64,000 nucleotides of DNA from positions 124,001 to 188,000 of the forward strand of contig CAVTOD010000008.1 of NCBI GenBank assembly GCA_963736305.1, in the 5' to 3' direction. Position numbers and translations under genes: made by a program. The notes beneath the pieces were generated by a model that was not told where the DNA came from, did not search any database, and saw only the letters and a list, made by a program, of their open reading frames with translations. Source of the DNA: DASUPK01 sp963736305 (GTDB lineage: Bacteria; Actinomycetota; Thermoleophilia; Solirubrobacterales; 70-9). The first letter of the stretch is position 1, and every line of letters begins with the position of its first letter. Below are positions 25,798 to 34,046 of this stretch, piece by piece.

Positions 25798-26829
25798 ATG
25801 GCCGAAGCCGACCAACACGTGATCTCGCAGGATGTCCGGGACCCCTCGCACCCGGACCGCAACCTGGCGCTCGAGCTCGTTCGTGTGACCGAGGCGGGCG
25901 CGCTCGCGGCCGGCCGCTGGGTCGGGCTCGGCCAGAAGGAGAGCGCTGACGGCGCCGCAGTCGACGCGATGCGCCTGATGCTCGACACGGTGCCGATGGA
26001 CGGCATCGTCGTGATCGGCGAGGGCGAGAAGGACGAGGCGCCCATGCTCTACAACGGTGAGGAGATCGGGGACGGAAGCCCGCCGCGCGTCGACATCGCG
26101 GTGGATCCGCTGGAGGGGACGACGCTGACGGCGCGAGGCATGCCCTCGGCCCTCGCTGTGATTGCGCTCTCGGAGCGGGGAACGATGTTCGATCCCGGCC
26201 CGTGCGTCTATATGGAGAAGATCGTCGCGGGTCCGCGCTCCGCCGACTTGATCAGCCTGGACGAGCCGCTGGAGGACGTGGTGCGCAAGATCGCGGAGCG
26301 CAAGGGCGGAGAGACGAGCGACGTCACGGTGATCATGCTCGATCGCCCGCGCCATGAAAAGGCGGTCGAGACCCTGCGTGAGGTCGGCGCCAGCATCCGC
26401 TTCATCTCAGATGGCGACGTTGCCGCCTCGCTCTTCGCGGTGATGCCCAACACCGGCATCGATCTGCTTTGGGGAGTGGGCGGGACTCCGGAGGGAGTGC
26501 TCTCGGCATCGGCGATCAAGTGCATGGGGGGCCGGATCCTTGGCCGCCTCTGGCCGCGGGACGACGATGAGCGCAAGGCCGCGGAGGATGCAGGCTACGA
26601 CCTCAGCCGCGTCCTCGGCTCCGATGATCTCGTCTCCGGCGACGACGTCTTCTTCGCCGCCACCGGAGTCACCGACGGCGATCTACTCGACGGCGTGCGC
26701 TATCTCGACGATGGCCACGCCACGACCGAATCGCTGGTGATGCGCTCGCGCTCGGGCACCGTTCGCCGCGTGCAGGCGACGCACAACCGCCCGAAGCTCC
26801 GCGAGGTCGTTGGGGAACGCTACGGCTAG
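25798..26829 (+). CDS. glpX: Class II fructose-1,6-bisphosphatase
   Basis: 343 residues. NLALELVRVTEAGALAAGRWVG, GIVVIGEGEKDEAPMLYNGE (metal-binding glutamates), DIAVDPLEGTTLTARG (catalytic DPxxGT), and GTPEGVLSASAIKCMGGRI identify GlpX, which dephosphorylates fructose 1,6-bisphosphate in gluconeogenesis. Leaderless-type promoter. The stop overlaps the convergent BrkB-family gene by 4 bp. Confidence 0.95.
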   Translation: MAEADQHVISQDVRDPSHPDRNLALELVRVTEAGALAAGRWVGLGQKESADGAAVDAMRLMLDTVPMDGIVVIGEGEKDEAPMLYNGEEIGDGSPPRVDIAVDPLEGTTLTARGMPSALAVIALSERGTMFDPGPCVYMEKIVAGPRSADLISLDEPLEDVVRKIAERKGGETSDVTVIMLDRPRHEKAVETLREVGASIRFISDGDVAASLFAVMPNTGIDLLWGVGGTPEGVLSASAIKCMGGRILGRLWPRDDDERKAAEDAGYDLSRVLGSDDLVSGDDVFFAATGVTDGDLLDGVRYLDDGHATTESLVMRSRSGTVRRVQATHNRPKLREVVGERYG

Positions 26830-27737
26830 CCCTCGAGAGGTAGGGCTCCGGTGTCGTCGCTCTCGTGGCGCAGCGAGTTGATCACGGCGCCCGCGAGCAG
26901 CGTCAGGCTGATCGCGTAGAACCAGACCAGGGCGATCAGGATGAAGCCGATCGTCCCGCCGATCCGGTGCAGGTCCGAGATGTTGGTGAGGTACAGCGGA
27001 AAGATGTAGTTGCCGGCCGACGTCACCAGGGCGAAGAAGAGGGCTCCCGGCCACACCGAGCGCCACGGCATGTGTCCCTTCGGGACGGCCCAGTAGATCA
27101 TCGAGATGATCAGGAACGTCGCCAGCAGGCCGCCGATCACCACGATCGACGTCCGGGTCGCGCCGAAATTCGAAAGACCGAAGGGAAGATCGTCGGTGCT
27201 CGAGAGCACCGCGCTTTCGATGAACGGCACGGTGACGCTGGCCGCGAGCAGCAGCAGCAGGCCGAGCAACATGACCAGCGACCAGCGTTTCTGCTGCATC
27301 CAGCCGCGGCATTCGACGTGGTAGATCCGGCAGAAGGCCGTGTCCATCGCGCCCCAGAACGAAGAGCCGATCCAGATCCCGCCGACGATGGCCGCGATGC
27401 CGATTGTGGTCGAGCTGGCCCGGACCCGGTCGATCGCATGGGCCAGCGTGTCCTGCTCGATGTTGGGGAAGAGGCGCTGGATGTCGAGCACGACGCTGTG
27501 CTCGATGTTGCTGCTGTTCACGATCTGCCCGAAGATGAAGAGGACGAGCAGGGCGAAGGGGAAGACCGCCAGCATCAGGTTGTAGGCGACCATCCCGGCC
27601 AGGCCGGTGATGTTCTCCTTGTAGGCGCGGTTCCAGAAGGCCCGCGTCCAGGGATGCCGCCAGAGGTGCCAGCGCGGGTGTTGGGGCTCGGATCGGCTCA
27701 GAGGCCAGACACTCACGCGTAACGAACGCCCGTGCAC
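26826..27737 (-). CDS. YihY/BrkB-family inner-membrane protein
   Basis: 303 residues from a GTG at 27737. Family core: NITGLAGMVAYNLMLAVFPFALLVLF, then IGIAAIVGGIWIGSSFW, AMDTAFCRIYHVECRGW, and a late IALVWFYAISLTLLAGAVIN, giving six hydrophobic helices. The family was once called ribonuclease BN in error; it is now regarded as membrane transport or virulence-related with unknown activity. A GTG at about 27719 is an alternative start. A 12-bp palindrome CCCGTGCACGGG (27729-27740) spans the start codon. Confidence 0.82.
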   Translation of the reverse strand: MHGRSLRVSVWPLSRSEPQHPRWHLWRHPWTRAFWNRAYKENITGLAGMVAYNLMLAVFPFALLVLFIFGQIVNSSNIEHSVVLDIQRLFPNIEQDTLAHAIDRVRASSTTIGIAAIVGGIWIGSSFWGAMDTAFCRIYHVECRGWMQQKRWSLVMLLGLLLLLAASVTVPFIESAVLSSTDDLPFGLSNFGATRTSIVVIGGLLATFLIISMIYWAVPKGHMPWRSVWPGALFFALVTSAGNYIFPLYLTNISDLHRIGGTIGFILIALVWFYAISLTLLAGAVINSLRHESDDTGALPLEG

Positions 27738-27760
27738 GGGTAACTCGAAGGGCGCCCGGA

Positions 27761-27775
27761 ACTTTCCCGGAAAGT
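27761..27775. promoter_or_regulatory. Inverted repeat upstream of rpoD (possible operator)
   Basis: ACTTTCC-C-GGAAAGT, a perfect 7-bp dyad with one central base, 47 bp upstream of the rpoD -35. It could bind a dimeric regulator of rpoD or of the divergent BrkB gene. Confidence 0.35.
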
Positions 27776-27821
27776 GGTTGTTTGGTCACTGGCAGGACCG
27801 TTGCGACGCCTGGCGCATGCG

Positions 27822-27850
27822 TTGACTTCAAAAAGTAAAGTGGCTACCAT
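27822..27850 (+). promoter_or_regulatory. Consensus housekeeping promoter upstream of rpoD
   Basis: TTGACT (27822-27827), a 17-bp spacer, then TACCAT (27845-27850). This is the best match to a standard -35/-10 promoter in the window. Expected transcription start is near 27857, over 200 nt before the rpoD ATG. Confidence 0.7.
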
Positions 27851-27856
27851 AGACAC

Positions 27857-27936
27857 GGACGTTCGAAGAAAGTCACGACACCTAGGCGTGAAGAAGCAGA
27901 CGAAACGCGGACGCGGCTCGGTCGCTCCGCGTTTTT
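27857..27936 (+). ncRNA. Putative short structured leader RNA or sRNA ending at a terminator upstream of rpoD
   Basis: The predicted transcript starts near 27857 and holds two hairpins. The first is TCACG/CGTGA (27873-27877 with 27887-27891). The second is AAACGCGGA (27903-27911) pairing with TCCGCGTTT (27926-27933) across a 14-nt loop, running into a T5 tract (27932-27936), the shape of an intrinsic terminator. The RNA could be an 80-nt small RNA or an attenuated rpoD leader. No Rfam family recognised; existence is inferred from promoter plus terminator. Confidence 0.4.
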
Positions 27937-28068
27937 GTGGCCTTTGAGGGGGAATGGAGTAAAGGTTTTTAGTCAGCGGCCGACGTTGAGTACAGCGCGC
28001 CAGAATTAGGTAAAGCGGCCGGGCGGCCAGGAAATTGAAAGACACCCAGGAAGGAAGAGCGTAAGCGA
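27937..28068 (+). other. Remaining rpoD leader, no gene seen
   Basis: This stretch has no credible reading frame. It contains TTGAGT (about 27984) with TAGGTA 15 bp downstream as a weak second promoter candidate, and a purine-rich AGGAAGGAAG at about 28047-28056 that serves as the rpoD ribosome binding site. Confidence 0.4.
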
Positions 28069-29169
28069 ATGCTCGTAGCTGAGATCCAGGAACTTGAAGA
28101 AGTAAAGACGCTGGTCACCCGTGGCCAGCAGCTGGGCGTCCTCACCTTTGGCGACGTTGCCACCGCTGTGTCCGAGGTCGAGCTCGACGAGTCCGACGTC
28201 GAGGACCTCTACGGACACCTCGAGAAGGTAGGCATCGAGCTGGTCGAGGACCTCGACCCGGCTCAGAAGGCCGCCGCCGAGAACGAGCGCTCCGACGGCA
28301 AGCGCGGTCGCAAGCGCCAGAAGGCGCTCGACCTGAAGCCGGACATGACCACCGATTCCCTGCAGCTCTTCCTCAAGGACATCGGCAAGGTCAGGCTGCT
28401 CACGGCGGCCGAGGAGGTCGAGCTCGCGAAGCGCATCGAGCGCGGCGACCTCGACGCCAAGCAGAAGATGGTCGAGTCCAACCTCCGTCTGGTCGTCTCG
28501 ATCGCCAAGAACTACCGCAACCAGGGCCTGCCCTTCCTCGACCTGATCCAGGAGGGCACGCTCGGCCTGGTCCGCGCGGCGGAGAAGTTCGACTACCGCA
28601 AGGGCTTCAAGTTCTCGACCTACGCGACCTGGTGGATCCGCCAGGCGATCGCTCGCGCGCTCGCCGACAAGGCGCGGACCATCCGCATCCCGGTCCACGT
28701 CGTCGAGAAGCTCAACAAGATCGGTCGCGCGGAGCGCAAGCTCGTCACCGAGCTGGGCCGCGAGCCCACGCCGGAGGAGATCGCCGAGGTCACCGGCATC
28801 GAGCCCGAGGAGGTCGACTCGATCAAGCGCTCGGCGCAGGCCCCGGTCTCCCTCGAGAAGCCGGTCGGCGACGAGGAGGAGTCGGAGTTCGGCCAGTTCA
28901 TCGCCGATGAGCGTGCCGAGTCCCCCTTCGAGCGCGCCGCAGAGCTGCTCACCAAGGAGGCGCTGAAGGAGGCCCTCGAGAACCTCTCCTACCGCGAGCG
29001 TCGCGTGCTCGAGCTCCGTTACGGGCTCGGCGGCGAGCATCCGCGGACCCTGGATGAGGTCGGCCGCACCTTCAACGTCACTCGGGAGCGGATCCGCCAG
29101 ATCGAGAACCAGTCGCTGAAGAAGCTCCAGTCGCTCGCGGAGGCCCAGAAGCTCCGCGAAGTCGCCTAG
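28069..29169 (+). CDS. rpoD: Principal RNA polymerase sigma factor (sigma-70 group 1)
   Basis: 366 residues. A short region 1.1 (TFGDVATAVSEVELDESDVE) comes first; then region 1.2 (DSLQLFLKDIGKVRLLTAAEEVELAKRIE split over residues 97-125); region 2 with RLVVSIAKNY, LPFLDLIQEGTLGLVRAAEKFD and FSTYATWWIRQAI; region 3; and region 4 with RERRVLELRYGL and the HTH TLDEVGRTFNVTRERIRQIE. This is the housekeeping sigma factor. The SD AGGAAGGAAG and a long leader contrast with the leaderless neighbours. Confidence 0.96.
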   Translation: MLVAEIQELEEVKTLVTRGQQLGVLTFGDVATAVSEVELDESDVEDLYGHLEKVGIELVEDLDPAQKAAAENERSDGKRGRKRQKALDLKPDMTTDSLQLFLKDIGKVRLLTAAEEVELAKRIERGDLDAKQKMVESNLRLVVSIAKNYRNQGLPFLDLIQEGTLGLVRAAEKFDYRKGFKFSTYATWWIRQAIARALADKARTIRIPVHVVEKLNKIGRAERKLVTELGREPTPEEIAEVTGIEPEEVDSIKRSAQAPVSLEKPVGDEEESEFGQFIADERAESPFERAAELLTKEALKEALENLSYRERRVLELRYGLGGEHPRTLDEVGRTFNVTRERIRQIENQSLKKLQSLAEAQKLREVA

Positions 29170-29194
29170 CACCACCGATTTGCACAGCGGATCG

Positions 29195-29232
29195 GGTGCG
29201 CCGGCGCTTCTTCGCCCGGGGCACCTGATTTT
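29195..29232 (+). terminator. Intrinsic terminator after rpoD
   Basis: GGTGC (29195-29199) pairs with GCACC (29221-29225). The stem continues inwards through a GCCGGCG / CGCCCGGG pairing with one mismatch and one bulge, and is followed by a short T-rich TGATTTT. It separates rpoD from the pilus genes. Confidence 0.55.
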
Positions 29233-29269
29233 GCTGATGTAGCGATCCCCGCCCACGCCCGATAGACGA

Positions 29270-30379
29270 GTGATGGGCTTTGACATCGACAAGGCGCTCA
29301 CCTACATGGTCGAGCGGGAGGGATCGGACCTCCACGTCAAGGTGGACTCCCCACCCGTGGCGAGGGTCCACGGCGATCTCTGGGTCCTGAAGGGCACCGA
29401 CCCGCTCACCCCGAACGACACCGAGAAGGCGCTCCACGCGATCGCCGACCAGGAGCACCTCACGGAGTTCGAGGAGAACGGCGAGGTCGACTTCTCCTAC
29501 GAGCTGCCCGGCGTCTCCCGCTTCCGAGTGAACGCCTTCAGGCAGCGTGGCTCGGTCTCGATCGCGCTGCGCGCGATCCCCTTCTCCGTGAGGAGCATCG
29601 AGGACCTCGGCCTGCCCGAGGTCGTGGGACGGCTCGCCGAGGAGCCGCGTGGGATCGTCCTGCTCACAGGCACCACGGGATCCGGTAAGTCGACGACGCT
29701 CGCGGCGATGATCGACCAGATCAACTCGACCCGGGCCCGTCACATCGTGACGATGGAGGATCCGATCGAGTACCTCCACCACGACAAGCTTTCGATCATC
29801 AACCAGCGAGAGATCGGGTCGGACACCAAGAGCTTCGCGGGAGCGATGCGGCGCGTGCTCCGCCAGGACCCCGACGTGATCCTGATCGGAGAGATGCGCG
29901 ACGAGGAGACGGTCCGCACCGCGCTGTCCGCCGCCGAGACCGGCCACCTCGTGATGTCGACCCTCCACACCCTCGACGCCAGCGAGACGATCAACCGGAT
30001 CATCGACTTCTTCCCGCCGCACCTCCAGCAGCAGGCGCGCGTGATGCTGGCCTCGACGCTGAAGGGGTGCATCTCCCAGCGGCTCGTGCCGCGGATCGAC
30101 CGCGAGGGACGGGTCGCCGTCTCCGAGGTGATGGTCGTCACCGGGCGGATCCAGGACCTGATCATGAACCCCGAGGAGACCGGCCGGATCACCGAGGTGA
30201 TCTCCGAGGGCGACTTCTACGGCATGCAGACCTTCGATCAGGCGTTGCTCGGCTACGTCACCGACGGCATCGTCTCCGAGGAGGTCGCCATGGAGACGGC
30301 CTCGAGTCCGCACGACTTCAAGCTGATGCTCGCGGCGAAGGGGCAGCGGGCCAGCGGGATCGAGCAGGTGGTCGGGTGA
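29270..30379 (+). CDS. pilT: PilT/PilU-type twitching ATPase (first copy)
   Basis: 369 residues; GTG 29270 is followed at once by ATG 29273, so either may initiate. N-terminal PAS-like region GSDLHVKVDSPPVARVHGDL, Walker A TGTTGSGKSTT (about residue 133), Asp box MEDPIEYLHHDK, Walker B DVILIGEMRDEET and His box GHLVMSTLHTLDA. The canonical retraction motif AIRNLIRE is replaced by RIQDLIMN, and GMQTFDQALLGYV resembles PilU. It probably powers pilus disassembly. The next gene overlaps its stop (GTGA). Confidence 0.88.
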   Translation: MMGFDIDKALTYMVEREGSDLHVKVDSPPVARVHGDLWVLKGTDPLTPNDTEKALHAIADQEHLTEFEENGEVDFSYELPGVSRFRVNAFRQRGSVSIALRAIPFSVRSIEDLGLPEVVGRLAEEPRGIVLLTGTTGSGKSTTLAAMIDQINSTRARHIVTMEDPIEYLHHDKLSIINQREIGSDTKSFAGAMRRVLRQDPDVILIGEMRDEETVRTALSAAETGHLVMSTLHTLDASETINRIIDFFPPHLQQQARVMLASTLKGCISQRLVPRIDREGRVAVSEVMVVTGRIQDLIMNPEETGRITEVISEGDFYGMQTFDQALLGYVTDGIVSEEVAMETASSPHDFKLMLAAKGQRASGIEQVVG

Positions 30380-31008
30380 GAGATGCCATCAACAACAACC
30401 CCAGGGTCCAGCTCGCTGTCCTTGCGGCTCTGGTGCTGGCGTTCGGCTTGATGTTCGCTCCGCAGCTCCTCCACAAGAAGGCGAGCGACTCGAACACGTC
30501 CACCACCAGTGCACAGATCACGAGTCCGGCGGGCACGGTCGGCGTAACCGTGGAATCGACACCTTCTCAATCCGCGGGGGCCACGGCGGCCGCTCCGCCG
30601 CCCGCCGCGACGGCGACGGTGACGCCGCAGGCGCTCGTCCCCGGTCGAGGCCTGCCGCGCCCAGTGGTTGCAGCCTGGAAGCGGGGTGACACGGTCGTTC
30701 TGCTCCTGGTTCGGCAGGCCGGGATCGATGACCGGCTCGTCCGCAGCTCGGTTCGGTCCCTGGCGGGCGACTCGGGCGTCGCTGTGTTCGTCGCACGAGC
30801 GAATCAAATCGCTCGCTATTCGCGCATCACCCAGAGCTTGGGTGTGTCGCAGGTTCCGGCACTCGTCATCGTGCGCCCGAAGCGCTTGACCGGCTCGGTG
30901 CCGGAGGCCCAGGTCACGTACGGGTTCCGCGATTCCCAGGGGGTAGTCCAGGCCGTCCACGACGCCGCTTACTCCGGCAAGGACAACCTGCCCTACAGCC
31001 CGAGGTGA
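30376..31008 (+). CDS. Single-pass membrane protein with thioredoxin-like fold, pilus-linked
   Basis: 210 residues from the GTG at 30376 overlapping the pilT stop. One N-terminal helix (VQLAVLAALVLAFGLMFAPQLL), a Thr/Ala/Pro-rich linker of about 60 residues, then a C-terminal domain VVLLLVRQAGIDDRLV... GVAVFVARANQIARYSRI, and SLGVSQVPALVIVRP. The last part matches the thioredoxin cis-Pro loop and strand. There is no CxxC pair, so it is not a disulfide enzyme; a binding or assembly role at the pilus base is inferred from its position between pilT and pilB. Confidence 0.68.
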   Translation: MRDAINNNPRVQLAVLAALVLAFGLMFAPQLLHKKASDSNTSTTSAQITSPAGTVGVTVESTPSQSAGATAAAPPPAATATVTPQALVPGRGLPRPVVAAWKRGDTVVLLLVRQAGIDDRLVRSSVRSLAGDSGVAVFVARANQIARYSRITQSLGVSQVPALVIVRPKRLTGSVPEAQVTYGFRDSQGVVQAVHDAAYSGKDNLPYSPR

Positions 31009-31018
31009 GGACCGGCTG

Positions 31019-32836
31019 ATGCGGGACTTGCCGGACTACCTGCGACCACTCCCCGGCCCGGGCGAGGGGGGCGATGCCGCGAGCGCGGCGGCCTCGAACC
31101 AGGAACCCGGGGCGGAGGGCACTCCTGGCCTGATCCCGCCGATGCACCGCGGTCATACGCGCGGATTCATCACGGACGCCGTCATAGAGCTCGGCTACGC
31201 CACCCGCGAGCAGGTGGAGCAGGCGATCACCCAGTCCCGCACCGCCGGCCGCAGGCCCGAGGAGATCCTGCTCGAGATGGGCGCGATCGACTCGGAGCAG
31301 CTCTCCCGGGCGACGGCGGAGCGTTACGGGCTCGACTTCGTCGATCTCGCGCTGTTCTACGTCGACATGGGCGCGGCGAACCTGATCTCCGCCAAGTCGG
31401 CACGCCGCCACCAGGTCCTCCCGGTCTCCTTCGTCGACGAGAGCACCCTGCTTCTGGCGATGGCCGACCCGACCAATCTGATGGCGCTGGACGACGTGCA
31501 GATGGCGACCGGGCTCGGTTGCGCCGTGGCGGTTGCGCCCGCGAACGACATCGAAGGGCTGATCTCGAGGCTCTCGACGATGCAGAGCACCGTCGCCGAG
31601 GCGATCGCGGAGGGGGAGCAGGAGGAACCGGACGCGGAGGCGGAGCAGCCGGCCGAGCTCACCAATTTGCGGGCCTCGGCGCAGGACGGGCCGGTGATCA
31701 AGCTCGTCAACAGCATCCTCGGGCAGGCCGTCTCCGAAGGTGCTTCGGACATCCACTTCGAGCCCGAGGACGGCGACATGCGGATCCGGTTCCGGATCGA
31801 CGGCGTCCTCCAGGAGACCGCCCGCGTTCCGACGCGGATGGTCGCCGGGGTGATCTCGAGGATCAAGATCATGAGCGAATTGGACATCGCCGAGAAGCGG
31901 ATCCCGCAGGACGGTCGCGTCGGGGTCATGGTCGAGGACCGCCGCATCGACCTCCGCGTCACGACCCTCCCGACCCAGAATGGGGAGGGGGCGTCGATCC
32001 GGATCCTCGATGAGGCCGACGCCCTGCGGACGCTGGATGACCTCGGAATGGAAGGCGACCAGAGGCAGCGTTTTGAGAACTCCTTCCGGAAGCCGTACGG
32101 CGCAGTGCTGGTCACCGGACCGACCGGTGCCGGCAAGTCGACGACCCTCTACGCCGCGCTGCAGGACCTCAACGAGGTCGACAAGCATTGCGTCACGATC
32201 GAGGACCCGGTCGAGTATCGGCTTTCGGGCGTCAATCAGATCGGCGTCCATCGCAAGGCGGGATTGACCTTTGCCACCGGCCTTCGCTCCGTGCTCCGGG
32301 CCGATCCCGACGTGATCATGGTCGGCGAGATTCGCGACGGCGAGACGGCTCGGATCGCCGTGGAGGCGGCGCTCACGGGGCACATGGTGCTGACCACGCT
32401 GCACACAAACGACGCGCCGGGAGCCATCACGCGGCTGCAGGAGATGGGGATCGAATCGTTCCTGACCTCCACGGCGGTCGAATGCGTCGTAGCCCAGCGG
32501 CTGGCTCGGGTGCTCTGCGCCAACTGCAAGCGACGGGTTGTCGTCAGCCAGGCCAGCCTGACGGAGGCGGGCTTCCGCGTCGGAACGGACCTCGAGGCCT
32601 ATGAGCCGGTTGGCTGCCAGCGCTGCCATGGTGGTGGCTACCGCGGCCGTTTGGGGATCTATTCGGTGATGGTGCTGAGCGACCGGCTCAAGGAGATGGT
32701 GGTGAACCTCAGCCCGGAGGCCGAGATCGCCCGCGTGGCGATCGAGGAGGGAATGCTGACGCTGAAGCAGTCGGGCCTCGAGAAGGTGCGCGCGGGGCTG
32801 ACGAGCGTCCAGGAGGTCTCGCGCGTCGCGAGCTAG
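31019..32836 (+). CDS. pilB: Type IV pilus extension ATPase PilB with MshEN N-domain
   Basis: 605 residues. Residues about 45-185 form a T2SSE-N/MshEN domain with two 24-residue repeats (ITDAVIELGYATREQVEQAI and EEILLEMGAIDSEQLSRATA). Then the ATPase core: Walker A TGPTGAGKSTT (about 365), Asp box IEDPVEYR, Walker B DVIMVGEIRDGET, His box TGHMVLTTLHTNDA and a zinc-type tetracysteine CANCKRR...CQRC. It drives pilin polymerisation. MshEN domains bind c-di-GMP elsewhere; here the RLG positions of both repeats are changed, so binding is uncertain. Confidence 0.93.
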   Translation: MRDLPDYLRPLPGPGEGGDAASAAASNQEPGAEGTPGLIPPMHRGHTRGFITDAVIELGYATREQVEQAITQSRTAGRRPEEILLEMGAIDSEQLSRATAERYGLDFVDLALFYVDMGAANLISAKSARRHQVLPVSFVDESTLLLAMADPTNLMALDDVQMATGLGCAVAVAPANDIEGLISRLSTMQSTVAEAIAEGEQEEPDAEAEQPAELTNLRASAQDGPVIKLVNSILGQAVSEGASDIHFEPEDGDMRIRFRIDGVLQETARVPTRMVAGVISRIKIMSELDIAEKRIPQDGRVGVMVEDRRIDLRVTTLPTQNGEGASIRILDEADALRTLDDLGMEGDQRQRFENSFRKPYGAVLVTGPTGAGKSTTLYAALQDLNEVDKHCVTIEDPVEYRLSGVNQIGVHRKAGLTFATGLRSVLRADPDVIMVGEIRDGETARIAVEAALTGHMVLTTLHTNDAPGAITRLQEMGIESFLTSTAVECVVAQRLARVLCANCKRRVVVSQASLTEAGFRVGTDLEAYEPVGCQRCHGGGYRGRLGIYSVMVLSDRLKEMVVNLSPEAEIARVAIEEGMLTLKQSGLEKVRAGLTSVQEVSRVAS

Positions 32837-32911
32837 TCCGAGTCTCGTCGCGGGAGTCGCCTCAATTTTGGGTGTCAAGGCTGGGCCGCGAACGGACGAT
32901 GCCTAACGGGC

Positions 32912-34045
32912 ATGGAAGCCGCTGCCGCAACGCGCCCGTACGACTTCGCCGAGGTCCTCACCAGGATGGCCGACGAGCGCGCCTCGGACGTCCACCTGAC
33001 GCCCGGGTATCCGCCCGCCATCCGGGTCCGGGGAAAGATCGTCGGGCTCGATGAGTACGGCCCGCTCTCCCCGCAGCAGACCCGCGACACGGTCTACAGC
33101 CTGCTCAACGACGACCAGCGCAAGCGCTTCGAGTCCCACAAGCAGCTCGACCTGGCGTACGCGGTGCCGGGCGTGGCGCGGTTCAGGGTCAACTGCTTCT
33201 TCCAGCGCGGCGCGATCAGCGCCGCGTTTCGCAGGATTCCGCACCAGATCCCCCATCTCGACGAGCTCGGCCTGCCGCGGGTCCTCGAGGACCTGACTCG
33301 CAAACCGAGGGGGCTGATCCTCGTCACGGGCCCGACCGGCTCGGGCAAGTCAACCTCCCTGGCGGCGATGCTCGACATCATCAACAGCGAGCGCGACGAG
33401 CACATCCTCACGATCGAGGACCCGATCGAGTTCCTGCACTCGCACAAGCGCTGCATCGTCAACCAGCGCGAGATCGGAGCGGACGCCGAGGACTTCGCCA
33501 CGGCGCTCAAGTCGGCCCTCCGTGAGGACCCCGACGTGATTCTGGTCGGCGAGATGCGCGACCTCGAGACGATGTCCACCGCGCTGACCGCGGCCGAGAC
33601 CGGCCACCTCGTCTTCGCGACCCTGCACACCCAGTCGACCTCGCAGACGGTCGACCGGATCATCGACATCTTCCCGGCGGAGCAGCAGGCCCAGGTCAGG
33701 ATGCAGCTCTCGATCGGGCTGCAGGGGATCGTCACCCAGCAGCTGTTGCCGACGCTCGACGGCTCGGGCCGCGTGGTCGCCTGTGAGGTCCTGATCCCGA
33801 CGCCGGCCGTCCGCAACCTGATCCGCGAGGGCAAGACGCATCAGATCTACTCCGCGATCCAGACGTCCGCATCGATCGGCATGCAGACCATGGACGCCCA
33901 CCTCGCCCAGCTCGTTCGCATGGGCCGGGTGTCCCGTCAGCTGGCAGAGCAGCGGGCGGCGGTCCCCGAGGAGCTCAAGAGGCTGCTCGGGCCGGCACCG
34001 CAGGCGCAGAGCGCTCCCGCCGCAGCGATGACCAACGGGGCCTGA
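32912..34045 (+). CDS. pilT: Type IV pilus retraction ATPase PilT (second copy)
   Basis: 377 residues. ERASDVHLTPGYPPAIRVRG, Walker A TGPTGSGKSTS (about residue 140), IEDPIEFLHSHK, DVILVGEMRDLET and GHLVFATLHTQST are standard. The C-terminal AVRNLIREGKTHQIYSAIQT is the classical AIRNLIRE retraction motif, and GMQTMDAHLAQLV follows. This is therefore the more canonical retraction motor of the two. Directly followed by pilC (TGA-G-ATG). Confidence 0.93.
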   Translation: MEAAAATRPYDFAEVLTRMADERASDVHLTPGYPPAIRVRGKIVGLDEYGPLSPQQTRDTVYSLLNDDQRKRFESHKQLDLAYAVPGVARFRVNCFFQRGAISAAFRRIPHQIPHLDELGLPRVLEDLTRKPRGLILVTGPTGSGKSTSLAAMLDIINSERDEHILTIEDPIEFLHSHKRCIVNQREIGADAEDFATALKSALREDPDVILVGEMRDLETMSTALTAAETGHLVFATLHTQSTSQTVDRIIDIFPAEQQAQVRMQLSIGLQGIVTQQLLPTLDGSGRVVACEVLIPTPAVRNLIREGKTHQIYSAIQTSASIGMQTMDAHLAQLVRMGRVSRQLAEQRAAVPEELKRLLGPAPQAQSAPAAAMTNGA

Positions 34046-34046
34046 G

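Noticed and set aside
27729..27740. Palindrome CCCGTGCACGGG as an operator
   Set aside because: It overlaps the presumed BrkB start codon; at 12 bp in GC-rich DNA it could occur by chance and no second copy was noticed.
28006..29301. Long open frame antisense to rpoD (431 codons)
   Set aside because: It is the mirror of a certain gene in GC-rich DNA; the translation is a Leu/Arg/Asp-rich string with no fold or motif.
30914..32878. 654-codon open frame antisense to pilB
   Set aside because: His/Arg/Asp-rich composition, no domain, fully covered by the unmistakable pilB reading frame.
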